64,000 nucleotides of DNA, taken from the NCBI GenBank assembly GCA_002189035.1, contig NEEC01000014.1:560501-624500 (forward strand), given 5' to 3'. Below the pieces are notes generated by a model. That model was given only the letters and a program-made list of their open reading frames with translations, did not search any database and had not been told where the DNA came from. Every line of letters begins with the position of its first letter. Position 1 is the first letter of the stretch. A program made the position numbers and the translations under genes. Below, piece after piece: positions 49,801 through 62,445 of the stretch. Source of the stretch: Utricularia gibba (Eukaryota; Streptophyta; Magnoliopsida; Lamiales; Lentibulariaceae).

Positions 49801-52800
49801 TGCATTGTGCCCTTCTGTTTATCCAGAAAGCATCCTCATCTACGTGGTCCATTCCATTGCTCACCATCCTCTGTTTCCCAATATCGATGATGAATGCAAA
49901 GATGTCAAAAGATATGAACCTATCTACAGGTACTTGGAGATTAATGATTTGCTAGTGTGCTTATTTTATTATCAGTTTCTGTTAAATGATTGCCTATTTT
50001 CTTTTACAATGTTATCAGTCTCCGTTCTTGCATAGCTTTCTGAAGTCAACATAGGCTTCTGTACTGAAAAGCCATCTCTGTTCAATGTCTAACAACTAAA
50101 AGGTTGTTTTGGGTTCTTGTGGTTTATTATACTATATACAACTGATGTGCACTTATCGCTTTAGGCAATTGTACACCTTCCTGTCTTTGCTGCTGCATGT
50201 GGATGGAGCAGGGAAAACCAGTCTCTCCAGTAGGAAGGACAAGGAGAGCATTTCAGTATTAGACTCGATCTTTTTATCTATCAAGCGTTCAGAAGATGCC
50301 TTTGATACTGCCAAGTCAAAGGTCACCATCATGATCCGAAATTTCTCTTGTTGTTTTCCCCTCTTTTAGTAGAAAATTGGTGCTTTAAAGTTTCATATAA
50401 GAGTATCAGTAGAAAATTAAGGTCGTTGCTGTCTTTGATGTCATCTAAATGTTCTTGATCACAGAATTCATATGCTCTCTGCGATCTTGGAATGGCAATT
50501 CTTAAGCGTTTTGCCCCAGTCCAAGGTGAGGTTCAAAACTCAAGTGTCTCCTTGAAGTTGCCTCCCATGCATTACAGAGAGGTTTGTCAGCAACAAGAAA
50601 ACCATCCACAGGTACATATTTTTTAATTTCCTAGTCTGCTCTGTGGTCATTCTGATTTTATGTGGCAGTGGCCTAACCTTTTGAATTATAATGAACATTT
50701 CTGTGCTTTCAAGCCGGCATCATCTATTTCAATGCATTCTCTAGCTGCTGTAAAAACGAACTCTCAGCCTAGTCTCTAGTGAGCTTTCAACTGCCATATA
50801 TCTCAGCAATTTCAGTTTATTGTACATGAAAATGGGAAGCCTTGTTCACCCTTTTAGTTTATATTACTCCATTAGATTGCACTTGATGAAAATTTTTCCT
50901 TGAACCTCGGAGATATTTTTGGGGTGTCATGATTGTCCTTGATTTCAAATGGAATACAATTCTTACTTTGACACTAGGTTGATGGCGAAAGGACCTGGCT
51001 GGCAAATGAGGATGTGCTGGCTCAGTTTGAATCCATTGAAACTAAACATAATGCAATAGTAAGGCCCTTTTGAAATTTTTGCATACCTTTTTCCAATTTT
51101 TTTCAATGTGAGAATGATTAACTGAATTGTACTTTATCAGCTTCAGGTTGGTTCAGAAATTTCAGAGGACAACAAAACAAAGGGTAGTGAAACCGAGGTT
51201 AGTGAAATGCCCTTAGGAGAGTTGATGAAACATTTGAAAGCAAAGGCTATAAAGAAGAAGAAAGGAGCTAAGAATGAGGCAAAAACTGCTCAAGTAGATG
51301 ATGGTAAGGAGGAGATTGACGTCCTGAGAATGGTTAAAGAAATCACTCATGATATCAGCATTCCCAGCAAGTTTCAGTGGAGCAATGGCCATCGGAATCC
51401 TCGGAAAAGAAATAGCATGGAGTTTCATAAAAATGAAAATTTGAAAAATGATTCAAAGGAAACTCCTTTGCGAAAACGTAGTAGGAAAGGGGTGAAAGCT
51501 GTTAAATGTTCCTCTGCTCCTGTTTCCAAGGGTTCAAAGGCGAATATAGAGGTGCCTAAGGAAAATTCAGTTTTTGACTATGATGGATCTGACGAGGAGC
51601 CACAGCCTGCTCCTGAAGATCAAAAGGTTGATGGGGAAACTCCAGAGACGTTAGAATCTGAATTGCTATTTTCACGCATTAGAAAGAAACTTGGCTCCTC
51701 TAAGTTGAAGGGAAAACGTGCTAGTCAAGATCATGGCGATGCCAAGAGTTCACCAGAAGCTAAGGTGATATCTTTAAAAAAAAAAATGGAAAAATATGTA
51801 TTACGTTTCCTCCCGCTCATAACCTTGTGCTCTCTGCAGAAACCAAAGAAAATCTCAAATTCTGGTAGTGGAAGCCTTGCGAGTCGTTCTGACCCAGGTT
51901 CCATGAAAAAGGGAAGTTCAAAAGTTACTGGACTAGAGAAGGTCGGCGTGATTCATCTAGAACTTGTTATACTTGAAAATATCGTATGTTGATTGTTTTC
52001 TTGCATATAGTAGCGTTGCTTCCCAACATAAGAATTGGTACTTTACAGAGAATGGACAAATTATGTAGGCTTATAAACTTTTCCTGATATATATTTGAGG
52101 GTTAAAATATTTAGATAACATGGAAATTATGTCCAAATGATCTCCATTTATCTCTCTTAACCCAAGGGATTGCATCATCTTCTGTTAGATTTTGCTGACT
52201 TGAAGGATTTTCTGAAATATCATGGTTTCTCATGTATCTCAGTTAAAGTTCATTCGCTGAAATAAATATATTCCCTATTTTTCCCGTCCTTAGTGCACAA
52301 CCAAGGACAATGGCAGACCTTCAGAAGACATAGTAGGTCGCAAAATACAAGTATGGTGGCCTATGGATGAGAGGTAGATTCTTTTTGACATTATTCACTA
52401 CATATGACAACATTAGTGTCTAACTATATAGATAAACAATTTAGCATAAACATGATATTCCTGTCGCACATCTCCTGGCACTCTGCTTGATCATAGAAAT
52501 GTAGCACTTACAGTAAATGCTGATTTCCTTTCTAATACAGGTATTATGAAGGGATTGTGAAATCATTTGATGCCGAAAAGAAGAAGCATGTGGTATGCTA
52601 AATTACATCTCCTATTTTCAGACATTCTCCCATGTAGATCTTGTATTCTAATTTACTATGCTTCCGTGGTTTGCTTAAAGATATTATATAATGATGGCGA
52701 TGTGGAAGTCCTTCGACTAGATAAAGAACTTTGGAAGCTTGTTGGCGAAAAGTCGAAGCCCAAGGTTACCTCAATCCTTTTTTGTGTGTGTGTGTGTGTT

Positions 52801-53937
52801 GCGAATGCTGCTGATTATTTTTAAAAATAAAAATATGAATAAGAGATGATGGATTTTTTATGCTATTTCAGCAAGCGCGTGCACCAGGAGGTGTTCATCA
52901 CAGTGAAGGGTAAGTCGTCTTGCCTGTTTCCTTGCCCATTTTGTCCATTCTTCTCCCTTTCTTTTTAATTGATGAACTTGTGCCATTGATGTTGGTGGGG
53001 TTAGTACTTGAAATGCCTCCTCATTTGTGTTGCTTGCAGATCATCTGATCAGAAAAGGGGTTCAACTGGTAGCTCCAAACAAAGTAAGAAGGCAAAGGAA
53101 ATGTGAGTTTTGCTGTTCTCCACCTCTGCAACATATGAATTGGAAAACTATATACGCACACACCTGCCAATACACTCACGAGAATCATGCCTGAACCTGC
53201 ATCTGCACCATACAATTGATTCGTCTTCCCTTTTTTCCTATACTCACAATGTCATTCTAGAGACCTTTTCACACATTATCGGAAACTTCTCTACTCTTGA
53301 GTCGTGCGTGAATTCAAATACGCGTTTCCATTTTTATAAATAATTCTGGTCAATGTATTTGCTTGAAGAGCTTCATCTCAAGTGAAAGGGAAGAGGACTC
53401 CGCGCAAGGGTACAAATGAGGCTGAAGACAAGGTTAAAAAATTGAAGGGAAGTGATGAAATCCCAGATGCTGCAACTTCCATGTCTTTGGATGATGGTAC
53501 TGATCCAGGTGAATAATTATATTGTTTAGGCTGTGTTCTTTGATATCAGGGGATTCTGTAACACCCGAATGTGGGGGATCAATTATAATCTTTCATCTGC
53601 TGATCTTCCCTTAGCATCTTCTGGAATTGCAGAGAACCAAAACAAGGAAGAGGTACTCACAGAGAAAGGTGCGGACCAAGTATCAAGCGAAACAGCAGAG
53701 AAAGAAGACAATTCTGAAAACATGGAGACCAATGACAACATTGACGCCCCTGGATCAGATAAGGTGGTTTCTATTCCTGACAAGAAGCCAAAAGTCGCTA
53801 AGGTGGAAGAAGCAGGGCAAGAGTTTGATGAAAGTTGCGAGCCAAAAGCTTCCTCCATTTCTGATATAGCACCAGAGAATCCTAATGCTTCTGCCAAACA
53901 GGAGCTTTCCGATGACGAGCCTCTAGTACACAACTGA
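43831..53937 (+). CDS. PDS5: Sister chromatid cohesion protein PDS5, with C-terminal Tudor domain
   Basis: HEAT-repeat cohesin regulator needed for cohesion, recombination and DNA repair; nuclear. I read 32 exons: 43831-43922, 44741-44944, 45059-45240, 45672-45798, 45884-46102, 46215-46425, 46500-46645, 46730-46857, 46976-47125, 47242-47290, 47384-47575, 47697-47879, 48172-about 48325, 48416-48542, 48642-48791, 48874-48933, 49005-49141, 49300-49417, 49520-49648, 49727-49929, 50165-50321, 50465-50611, 50978-51058, 51141-51764, 51840-51941, 52294-52373, 52541-52592, 52681-52764, 52872-52909, 53040-53102, 53369-53508, 53615-53937; about 1,610 residues, the length of Arabidopsis PDS5A/B. Seen: HEAT region with ITRITAPEAPYDDEVLK and RYRSCVMMLDLECDD; a long charged region; Tudor domain GRKIQVWWPMDERYYEG with LYNDGDVEVLRLDKE; acidic tail. 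Oddities: a one-base shortage in a C run in exon 1 (43883-43888) and a phase fault at intron 13. Confidence 0.93.
43883..43888 (+). other. Apparent one-base shortage in the first PDS5 exon
   Basis: From the ATG at 43831 the frame reads MSQQLQQRLKELGSKLVTP and then departs from homology, stopping at 43920. The homologous continuation SKDALIKLLK followed by QCAASLSELEQ (exon 2) is in the frame offset by one base; that frame has a stop upstream and no ATG. One extra C in the six-C run repairs it. Confidence 0.75.
48314..48415 (+). other. PDS5 intron 13 does not splice in frame with its best donor
   Basis: The good donor GTGAGG at 48326 joined to the only suitable acceptor (ending 48415) gives the wrong phase. 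Either a weak GTCTCA donor at 48315 is used (in frame, loses a few residues), or one G is missing from the GGG at 48324-48326. The flanking homology (NNLVSHQ before, SLDLILERICIEG after) supports an intact protein. Confidence 0.5.
52784..52799. repeat. (GT)8 microsatellite in PDS5 intron
   Basis: GT dinucleotide run of about eight units just downstream of the exon ending at 52764. It is a simple sequence repeat with no inferred function. Confidence 0.8.
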
Positions 53938-54670
53938 ACCTTGACTCCATTTTAATCCCTAATGGCCAAGCCCACAAGCTGATAATCTGTTTCCTGCATA
54001 TGCAGAGCCTTTGGAAGCAACGCTCCACCAAAAAATGAAGATATTTATCGTGAGTGAACTCAGTTATCCAGTCGCTGCTGCAACAGATGTTGGTGATGGT
54101 TTCAATGCATCCTGTTGGCTAAAGCATTCAACTGCTGCAAATCATAGAAGTAGCAAAGTAGGCTGCGACTGACCTTTTTCTCTGCTTCCTCTCAAGATTT
54201 AGTATTCTGCTAGATTTAATGTGTTGAGAACTCCGTTTGTTTGCTTACCATGTCTGTGTATCAAAATCAAAAGCTGCCGAAACCCTATACCCATGTATCG
54301 GTATCATGTATCAATCAATGCTCATGTAGTCTCTCCACTTTTACGCTGAGTACCTGTATTTTGAGTGTTTCTTCGAGCATGTACTACTGCAGGTCTCTAG
54401 TTTCTACTGAGTTGCCGCAGATGTTGGAAATAAAACAAGAGAAATGGGCACCGGTTCTGTCTTGCATATGCTTACACTGCAGGTGGTTTTTTAAATACTT
54501 TAGGATGCTTATTGCTTATGTATTACACAACACAAAGCCTCGTTCTTACGGCTTGTCCCCAAATATGACTGCCTGCTACTTAGACAAGCTTCATACTGCT
54601 ACATTTGAGGGGTTTTGCACCTCATAACAAAAAAGATGAGGAACTGGCATGAGCCATCATTGACTGTCAG
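53938..54670. other. Convergent 3' UTR region between PDS5 and Sec14-like genes
   Basis: PDS5 3' UTR and the end of the oppositely oriented Sec14-like gene. The plus-strand frame at 54241-54627 has no domain and is read as UTR. No RNA gene is seen. Confidence 0.5.
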
Positions 54671-56612
54671 TCAAGCCCTGCTCGAGTCTGAAACCTCTAT
54701 GTCTTTAAATTTTCCCAACTGAGATTCTAACGCCTTGGCAATATCTTCTTCATCTGCACCTTCAGGCAGAGTTACATGAACCGAACCTTCTCTGTCTAGT
54801 GCAGTAACTGAGGATTGCTGCTTCATGTAATTGTACAACTGCTGGTGAAATGGATGGTCCAGAGAAAAGCAATTCTCAGATGTTTTCTGTGGGCTCAACG
54901 ACCGGTTGCGACAAAAATGTGGAAGCGACGAGTAATCCATTATCTGCAAGAACGACACATTATACACACTTCTCTCTAACTCAACAGCAAGGGAACACTA
55001 CCTTCATCAGTTCATCCTCTCCACAACCAGACAGTACTTTGATCTTTCTTCTTGTTCTCTCTTGAAGGAGAGGCTTCACAACCTGATAAATGCTTCATCA
55101 GTATCATATGGAAAAAAATTCACAAACAGGTTGAATGACAAGAAACAGACCCTCCAACATGCTGAGAAGACATAAGGAGCATTCACAATGTAGTATGTTT
55201 GTGTTATTTCTGGGTAGTTCAGATCATCGATGGACGATATCGCCGTCATAATCTGAAGACAGAAGAGAGGATGAGAATACTTGGAATGTTAAAAAGAGCA
55301 AGTAGATAAAATATAGCAACTTTGTAAGCACCTTTATATTATTCAAGGAGGAAAGTTTCAAGCCAGTCATATCTAGAATCTTTATGCATTTATGAATGTG
55401 CCTTCCCTGCTTTTTTGTTGCTCCGGGCTGAAAATCAGTTTCCCAAGTTAGATGGTAACCAGATGTGCACAAGAAACATGAATGATGAAGCTCACCAAAA
55501 TCAAGCGATCCCGGTACTCATTCATCTGGATATGGGACTGGATATAGTAGTGAACCTAAATCAAGAAATCAGAACTCCATTAAAACTGAAGAACCTACAA
55601 GAAACTTGAAGATGCTGAAACACAGGTGCTCAAATGATTGAGGGCCGTGCTTACAGATGCTTTGTCGAATGAACTCAAACCGACTCCAATGGCGAAGACA
55701 GGAAGACCCTATCGATTGAAAGAAGCTGATTTGACGTTAGATGATAAGGATATTTCAAAGAACGCAGTAACAGGGAACTTTTTTCCTTGGCTCTGCACCA
55801 AGAACAGACCTCGTGTGTGTAACCAGAGAGTCCTATGAGATGAGAATCACGTATATCCCTGTAGAGTTCTCGAGGAACAATAGGCTTCTGCACGAAGAAG
55901 AAGCATCCATGAAGGATCTTGAATTACATTGATGCAATAAAATAGCTACTTACAGCTAGAATTTCGTCAATCTCATTTTCAACTCTCCACTTCAAGCAAT
56001 CAACCAACTGAAAAAATGCACATTTCAGAGCCTAGACAATCGAAATAATAAGAAAAAAAGATCAATCCGACTGACCATCTTGTGAGCCTTCACAACACTT
56101 CCTTCTCTCGCCTTCAGAAATCGTGTCAAGGTTTCATGTGGATATCCTTGGTGAACATTCTGAACATGAAAATGCAGAGACGTAAGGCGAAAACAAGAGA
56201 TCGCGTGGGAAGAACGTACGGAACCAAGAAATGTCAAATTCATACAACGCATGATCAGCTCCACAAACAAGAACAAGCATAGATTCTGTTCTTCATTTAA
56301 CTTAAAAAAGCTGATTTAACAATAAAAAAATATATTCAACTCCAAAAAACGACTAGTAAACAGAACTAAAAGTCAAGATCTTGCACATTCTCCTGCTTGT
56401 TCCTAAGCAGATCCAAGATATCAGAATTCAGCTACAAACCTGGAAAGTCTTCCTGAGTGATTCATCAACTGTCAAAAAAAACAAACCCACAAACAGCAAG
56501 AGTAAGCAGTGATCCACCCCATAAACAGAAAGACAAAAAAACCAAAGAGATCAGCACCTTCCTCCATCAAAGTTTCAAATTGAAAGATGGGTTCTCGTGG
56601 AACCACAGCCAT
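54671..56612 (-). CDS. Sec14-like phosphatidylinositol transfer protein (CRAL-TRIO)
   Basis: Lipid-binding protein of the Sec14 group, expected to exchange phosphatidylinositol and phosphatidylcholine and tune phosphoinositide signalling at membranes; close in sequence to Arabidopsis At1g55840 as I recall it. Exons (minus, 5' to 3'): 56612-56558, 56468-56440, 56159-56076, 56007-55954, 55887-55810, 55708-55655, 55555-55496, 55427-55332, 55252-55151, 55082-55002, 54943-54671; 321 residues. Seen: N-terminal CRAL-TRIO-N with GYPHETLTRFLKAREGSV and AHKMLVDCLKWRVENEID; the lipid-binding domain KPIVPRELYRDIRDSHLIG, KILDMTGLKLSSLNNIK, SSIDDLNYPEITQTYYIVN, APYVFSACWRVVKPLL and KIKVLSGCGEDELMK; then IMDYSSLPHFCR and a short C-terminal extension. 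All eleven exons are in phase. No GOLD or nodulin domain follows, so it is the short plant type. Confidence 0.94.
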
Positions 56613-58506
56613 TCGAGAAAGTTGAGGAGCAGCTTCCCCCCAAATTCACTTGTTGGTAAAAAGGAATGGGGGCGTTATGAGGATGAAAAACAAAGCTGAG
56701 ATGAGAAAGAGACAGGCGCACCCGAATGGGGGACTCCCAACTTTATTACTAGGAAGCAAGAAAACAAGAGAAGCGTCTCATCCCTCATGGACCTGGATTT
56801 GATGAAACAAAGTCGCCTGCTATCCCGGTTATTTAAATATATATCCATATTTTTTTGTTAACTCCATTTTCCCTCCTTTCATATAAAAAAAACCCAAATT
56901 AAAATAAATATTTCTAACCCTTTTTTAAAATTACACAATATGAATTATACCATTTTTTTATTACAATCGAATTTGAATTTGAATTCTATGATTCAACCAT
57001 TTTGAATTACTAGCAGTAAGTCTATTCAACCCACTTGATTCATTTATGCTTTAAATTTAATATTAAACCAATAAAATATTTTTTATTATTTGACAAAATT
57101 ATCTGGTTTAGACACATAATATTCATGATTTTATATTTTTCTTTTTTAAAAAAATATTTCGTACAACATTAAAAAGATACTTTTATTTCAACACGTTTAT
57201 TACGCTATCTATAAAGAGTGCGAGATAATGTAATCATGACATCAATAATAAGAAAATAGAATGAATTATTTTTCAAGATTATTTTAATTGTATTTAAGAT
57301 AGTATAGAAAATTTATATTTTATAATTATTCAATAAAAAATTCGATCGATAAAATTAGAATATCGATTAGGATATGGTCTTGAATCGATTTTGAATATAC
57401 TTATTCTTTTTTGGACTTGTTTTGAATTCAATCCCATCCATTTCCACTCACCTATTTTCTTTCTTTTTTTAAATAAAAATAAAAATGGTGAGAATATTCC
57501 GCAACACGTCATATCCCACTCCTCCCCTTCTTTCAAGCAAGTGGCACTGGAGGAGCTGTCAACCTAATCATTTCAGAATTGTGTTGTAAATTTAATATTT
57601 AAATAAATAATATATTTATAATAATTTGGTAAAATAATGAAAATTAGAGCGAATAGTATATAGTTAGTTTTTAAATGTCAACCAAATGGGCCACAAGTTG
57701 GGCCCTAGTGCTGGGCCCATAAAGTTTTGTCGCGGATAGCGGCCCAATGGAATCAACAGCCTTTTGAATTAATTAGACTACGTTTGTTAAATTGGGTATA
57801 AATTAAAATGATTTATATTATTATTGTTTAATCAATTTTTAGAATAATGGTTTGTTCGAAATTATGTGTTATTCAGAAATGTTTACAAATAAGTATTTAT
57901 CAGTAAATATTATGAATTGTATAATATATACTTATTGTGTTTTACACATTTAGGTTTAATAGGTTTTGAAATGCATTTAGGACTGGGCGACGTCGTATCA
58001 TCCGCTTAAATTGCTGAAGTTGCGTCATCTATATTCCTCTGCGCTTCCCTGGAAATCGCAACAGTATTGCTTATATATTATTTACACGATCGCATCGATC
58101 TCTTGATCGCCGTTCTCTCTCGCTCTGAGTTATTGCTCAAGGGAGGAAAGAAACCCCACGTTACGATTTCGATCAATTTCGATAAAGTTGCGGTCTTTGG
58201 CGGGGGAAGGGAATCTTTTGGCAAGATGATCGCGGGTTATTTGATTGCTGAAACTCCATTATTGTTTTTGTAGGTAAAGCGGTATCTCTTGTGTTGGGCG
58301 TTGATGATATGCTGTCCGATAATTGGCATTCGCTTGCTTTTTCTGATTGCTGCCTTTCGTGTTTCAGTTTCGGTTGTTGCGTTCATTACTTGTTGGTTGG
58401 TGCGGAAATTTCTTTTGAATCCCCAGTTCGGGAAGTTTTCTTTGCAGATTACACGGTGTTCTTTTTGTCCTGCAGGAATGGAGGGTTTTGACTGCATGAA
58501 ACGATC
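56613..58506. other. Divergent intergenic region, CBL promoter and 5' leader
   Basis: Divergent genes on each side. The stretch 56830-57420 and most of 57560-57660 is very A+T-rich. Four site II elements cluster at 57687-57746. From about 58040 the plus strand is probably the CBL 5' UTR with at least one intron (donor-like GTAGGT near 58270), since coding begins at 58507. Frames at 58067-58531 have no domain. Confidence 0.55.
57687..57746. promoter_or_regulatory. Four TGGGCC/GGCCCA site II elements
   Basis: TGGGCC at 57687-57692, 57699-57704 and 57712-57717, and GGCCCA at 57741-57746. This dense TCP-type cluster, some 300 bases upstream of the probable CBL leader, is typical of constitutive plant promoters. 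Function is inferred. Confidence 0.5.
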
Positions 58507-60148
58507 ATGGTTCAGTTCCTTGATGCATTGAAGGATCTGCTGTGGGAAATTCTAAACTGCTGTGAATCTGGGATCAATAAGCGGCCTCGGGACTGATAAA
58601 GCCTGAAGTGTTAGCAAGAGAAACAGTGTGTGAGTTTAGGCGTATTTTCTGCAACTGAGTTGTCAATTCCAATTTTACAAATTTCTGGTTTTGCGAAGCT
58701 CTTCAATCCTCCCTTTACAAATAGTAAAACAAAAAAAGTGGAGCGCCAACTTGGGAAGTTTTTATCATTAGAAAATGCTCAAAGAATGAGTTTTGTGTTA
58801 AAGATTTCGGCAAAGTGAACTTGACATTTATAGGAAGTTTTTTTATCAAACTAAGGATTGTGATGGTATCTGTTGCTTCCTTGTCTGCCACAGGGTTACA
58901 TTTAGGGTAAACCCAATGAAACATTTTATTCAGTGACTCGAGCATCTGATAACTCTTAAGTCTATATTTGCAGTCAGTGTCAGCGAAATCGAAGCCTTAT
59001 ATGAATTATTCAAGAAGATCAGCAGTGCAGTTGTTGACGATGGATATATCAACAAGGTAGCTCTTTTTTTCCTCACTTATTTTTATAGTTCTATAAAGTG
59101 TACACTTTTCATCATCATGTTCATTGTATGTATTTATATGCCGCCAGGAGGAGTTCCAGCTTGCACTGTTCAAGTCAAATAAGAAGGAAAGCCTGTTTGC
59201 CGATAGGGTAAGTTCCAGGATTGCTTTGCATAAATTAGCTAACCCCACTCCTCCATTCCACTATTGAATTGCCATATTACTATTTTTCTTTTTTGGATTG
59301 AAGGTATTTGACCTGTTTGATGTAAAGCATAATGGGATGCTGGAATTTGAAGAGTTTGCTCGGGCACTTTCAGTCTTTCACCCGAATGCTACAATGGAGG
59401 ACAAGATAGAATGTAAGTATACTTTCTCATGGTTATATCCAAAACTTCTACTTGTTGATGTCAAATTCTGTCTCCGCAGTTTCATTTCAGTTGTATGATC
59501 TCAAGCATCAAGGTTTCATTGAACGTCAAGAGGTAATACATAATGCATTGAAACTGTGCTTTATTTCCATTGAAACTTCACACCGAGAGATCATACATAA
59601 TGCACGCCACTCGGTACTCTCAGGTCAAGCAAATGGTTGTAGCAACTCTGGCTGAATCTGGAATGAACCTTTCAGATGATGTAATAGAGATCATTATCGA
59701 CAAGGTACTAATGAGCTCCTGAGAAGCTTTTCCATCCCACAGTATCCTCAAAACAACAAGCTCCTGATCATTTGATTCCCTTTCTCTCTACCCAATTTCA
59801 GACTTTCGAGGAAGCAGACACCAAACATGATGGTAGGATTGATAAAGAAGAGTGGAGGAGTCTGGTGATGCGGCATCCCTCTCTTCTGAAAAACATGACC
59901 CTTCAGTACCTCAAGTAAGCAAGCTTCCATCCTTCTTCGCTTAGATGGTGCAGACTAGTAAACGATACACAACTCAGCGGTTCTCATAGGAAACTAGACA
60001 TGTCTCTGTTGATACCGATGCTGTTTTCGCCATGTTCCGGGTTCATTATTCGATTCTGGAGCATGCATCATAACCCCTTTTGTTGGACAGGGACATCACC
60101 ACCGCATTCCCCAGCTTTGTATTCCATTCTCAAGTAGACGACACATGA
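58507..60148 (+). CDS. CBL3-like: Calcineurin B-like calcium sensor, CBL2/CBL3 type
   Basis: EF-hand sensor that recruits CIPK kinases to the tonoplast for ion homeostasis. Exons 58507-58629, 58974-59056, 59148-59207, 59304-59412, 59480-59532, 59624-59704, 59802-59914, 60091-60148; with one restored base the product is 226 residues, exactly the length of Arabidopsis CBL2 and CBL3. Seen: N terminus [20 protein letters not shown] with the paired Cys available for S-acylation; [22 protein letters not shown]-hand regions ([68 protein letters not shown]); C-terminal [10 protein letters not shown], the conserved phosphorylatable motif. Oddity: exon 1 as written stops after KRPRD; one extra G at 58589-58591 gives the expected LARETV continuation and the right length. 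Confidence 0.92.
58589..58591 (+). other. Apparent one-base shortage in the first CBL exon
   Basis: The ATG frame ends at a TGA directly after the GGG run, while the homologous PEVLARETV and the rest of the protein are in the frame offset by one. Adding one G makes the N-terminal segment the same length as in Arabidopsis CBL3 (41 residues before FSVSEIE) and the whole protein 226 residues. Confidence 0.75.
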
Positions 60149-60802
60149 GCAGCAGCTCTCCACAACCGGGCTCCTGGTTCCATGTTGCTCTGTGGGAAGC
60201 GCCAAGGCGTTATATATATTTTTTGTTTGCTGTGTTCACTTTGGCAAGATGCTTCTTTTCTCTATGGTTTCTTGAACAAGATGACTGATGGAATTTCATA
60301 ATTTTTTCTTCTTGCTCTCTGTAAACTTGTTCCATTGCTACATGCTTCAGTTTTAATTTCTTCATAACCATTCAAACCACACCAATTTCACTAGTTTTAA
60401 TGTAAAATATATTTTTTTATCATATATATTAATTTTAATTTATGATACATAGCAAGGATAAGTAATATACTCATTTTTCCTTCACATTATTGTCAAATAT
60501 GATTTACCTCTCAAAAAAATTGTAATTTTTATAAAAATGTAAATTATTATAAAATGATGATTTCCTTATATTTCTAATTCCATTTATCATTTATATTTTT
60601 AATTGTTATCTAATGTTGTAAATGGAAAAATAATTTATTTGAGAAGCTTAATAAAGAAGTGATTTGCCGTGCTTCGCTGGAGACATCTCCAGCTGGCTTT
60701 AAATTGGAGATTCTTCCCCCGAATACGGAACGCGTGGTAGTCTCTCTCTTTCGGTCTTCCGGAACGATCTTCAGATTTCTCTCCCTCAGATTCGCGGGTC
60801 CG
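60149..60802. other. Intergenic region between CBL and RAB genes
   Basis: CBL 3' UTR, then A+T-rich DNA (about 60360-60650), then a G+C-richer leader from about 60660 that is probably the RAB 5' UTR. No coding exon or RNA gene is seen. Confidence 0.5.
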
Positions 60803-61993
<1,191 letters not shown>

Positions 61994-62445
61994 GATTAAT
62001 GGTGAGACACTAACACTTCTTTGCCACACTGGATGTCCATTCTTCTCAACCTGGAAATTATGTGTTGCTTGTGGATTCTTTCTTGTCTCTTTATTCATCC
62101 CCATCTCTGTTGTACAAAGAATAGATATCAATGCTCTCTCTTAAATTTATTTGTTTCTAGTTGTCAAAGAAATCGAATATGTTGTCTCTTAAGCTCAAAG
62201 AAGGCCTCCTCCACAAGGGAATGGATGCTTCAATAAACTTGTGCACTGGTTGGTCTGTTGCACTATTATGAATTACTGACATTGATGCAGCCGTGAATCT
62301 TGGAATCCTCTAAACCTTCTATTTTCATTTATATTTTATGAGGGAAAACTCAACTGATTCCATGCATGATATTCTTGAACTAGATCAAATGCCAGACAGT
62401 AGCTACCTTATTCAGCTTGTCGACTAAGAAAAGTGACTTCACTTT
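61994..62445. other. Convergent 3' region between RAB and AGPase genes
   Basis: RAB 3' UTR and the 3' UTR of the minus-strand AGPase gene. Short plus-strand frames here have no recognisable product. Nothing else is seen. Confidence 0.5.
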
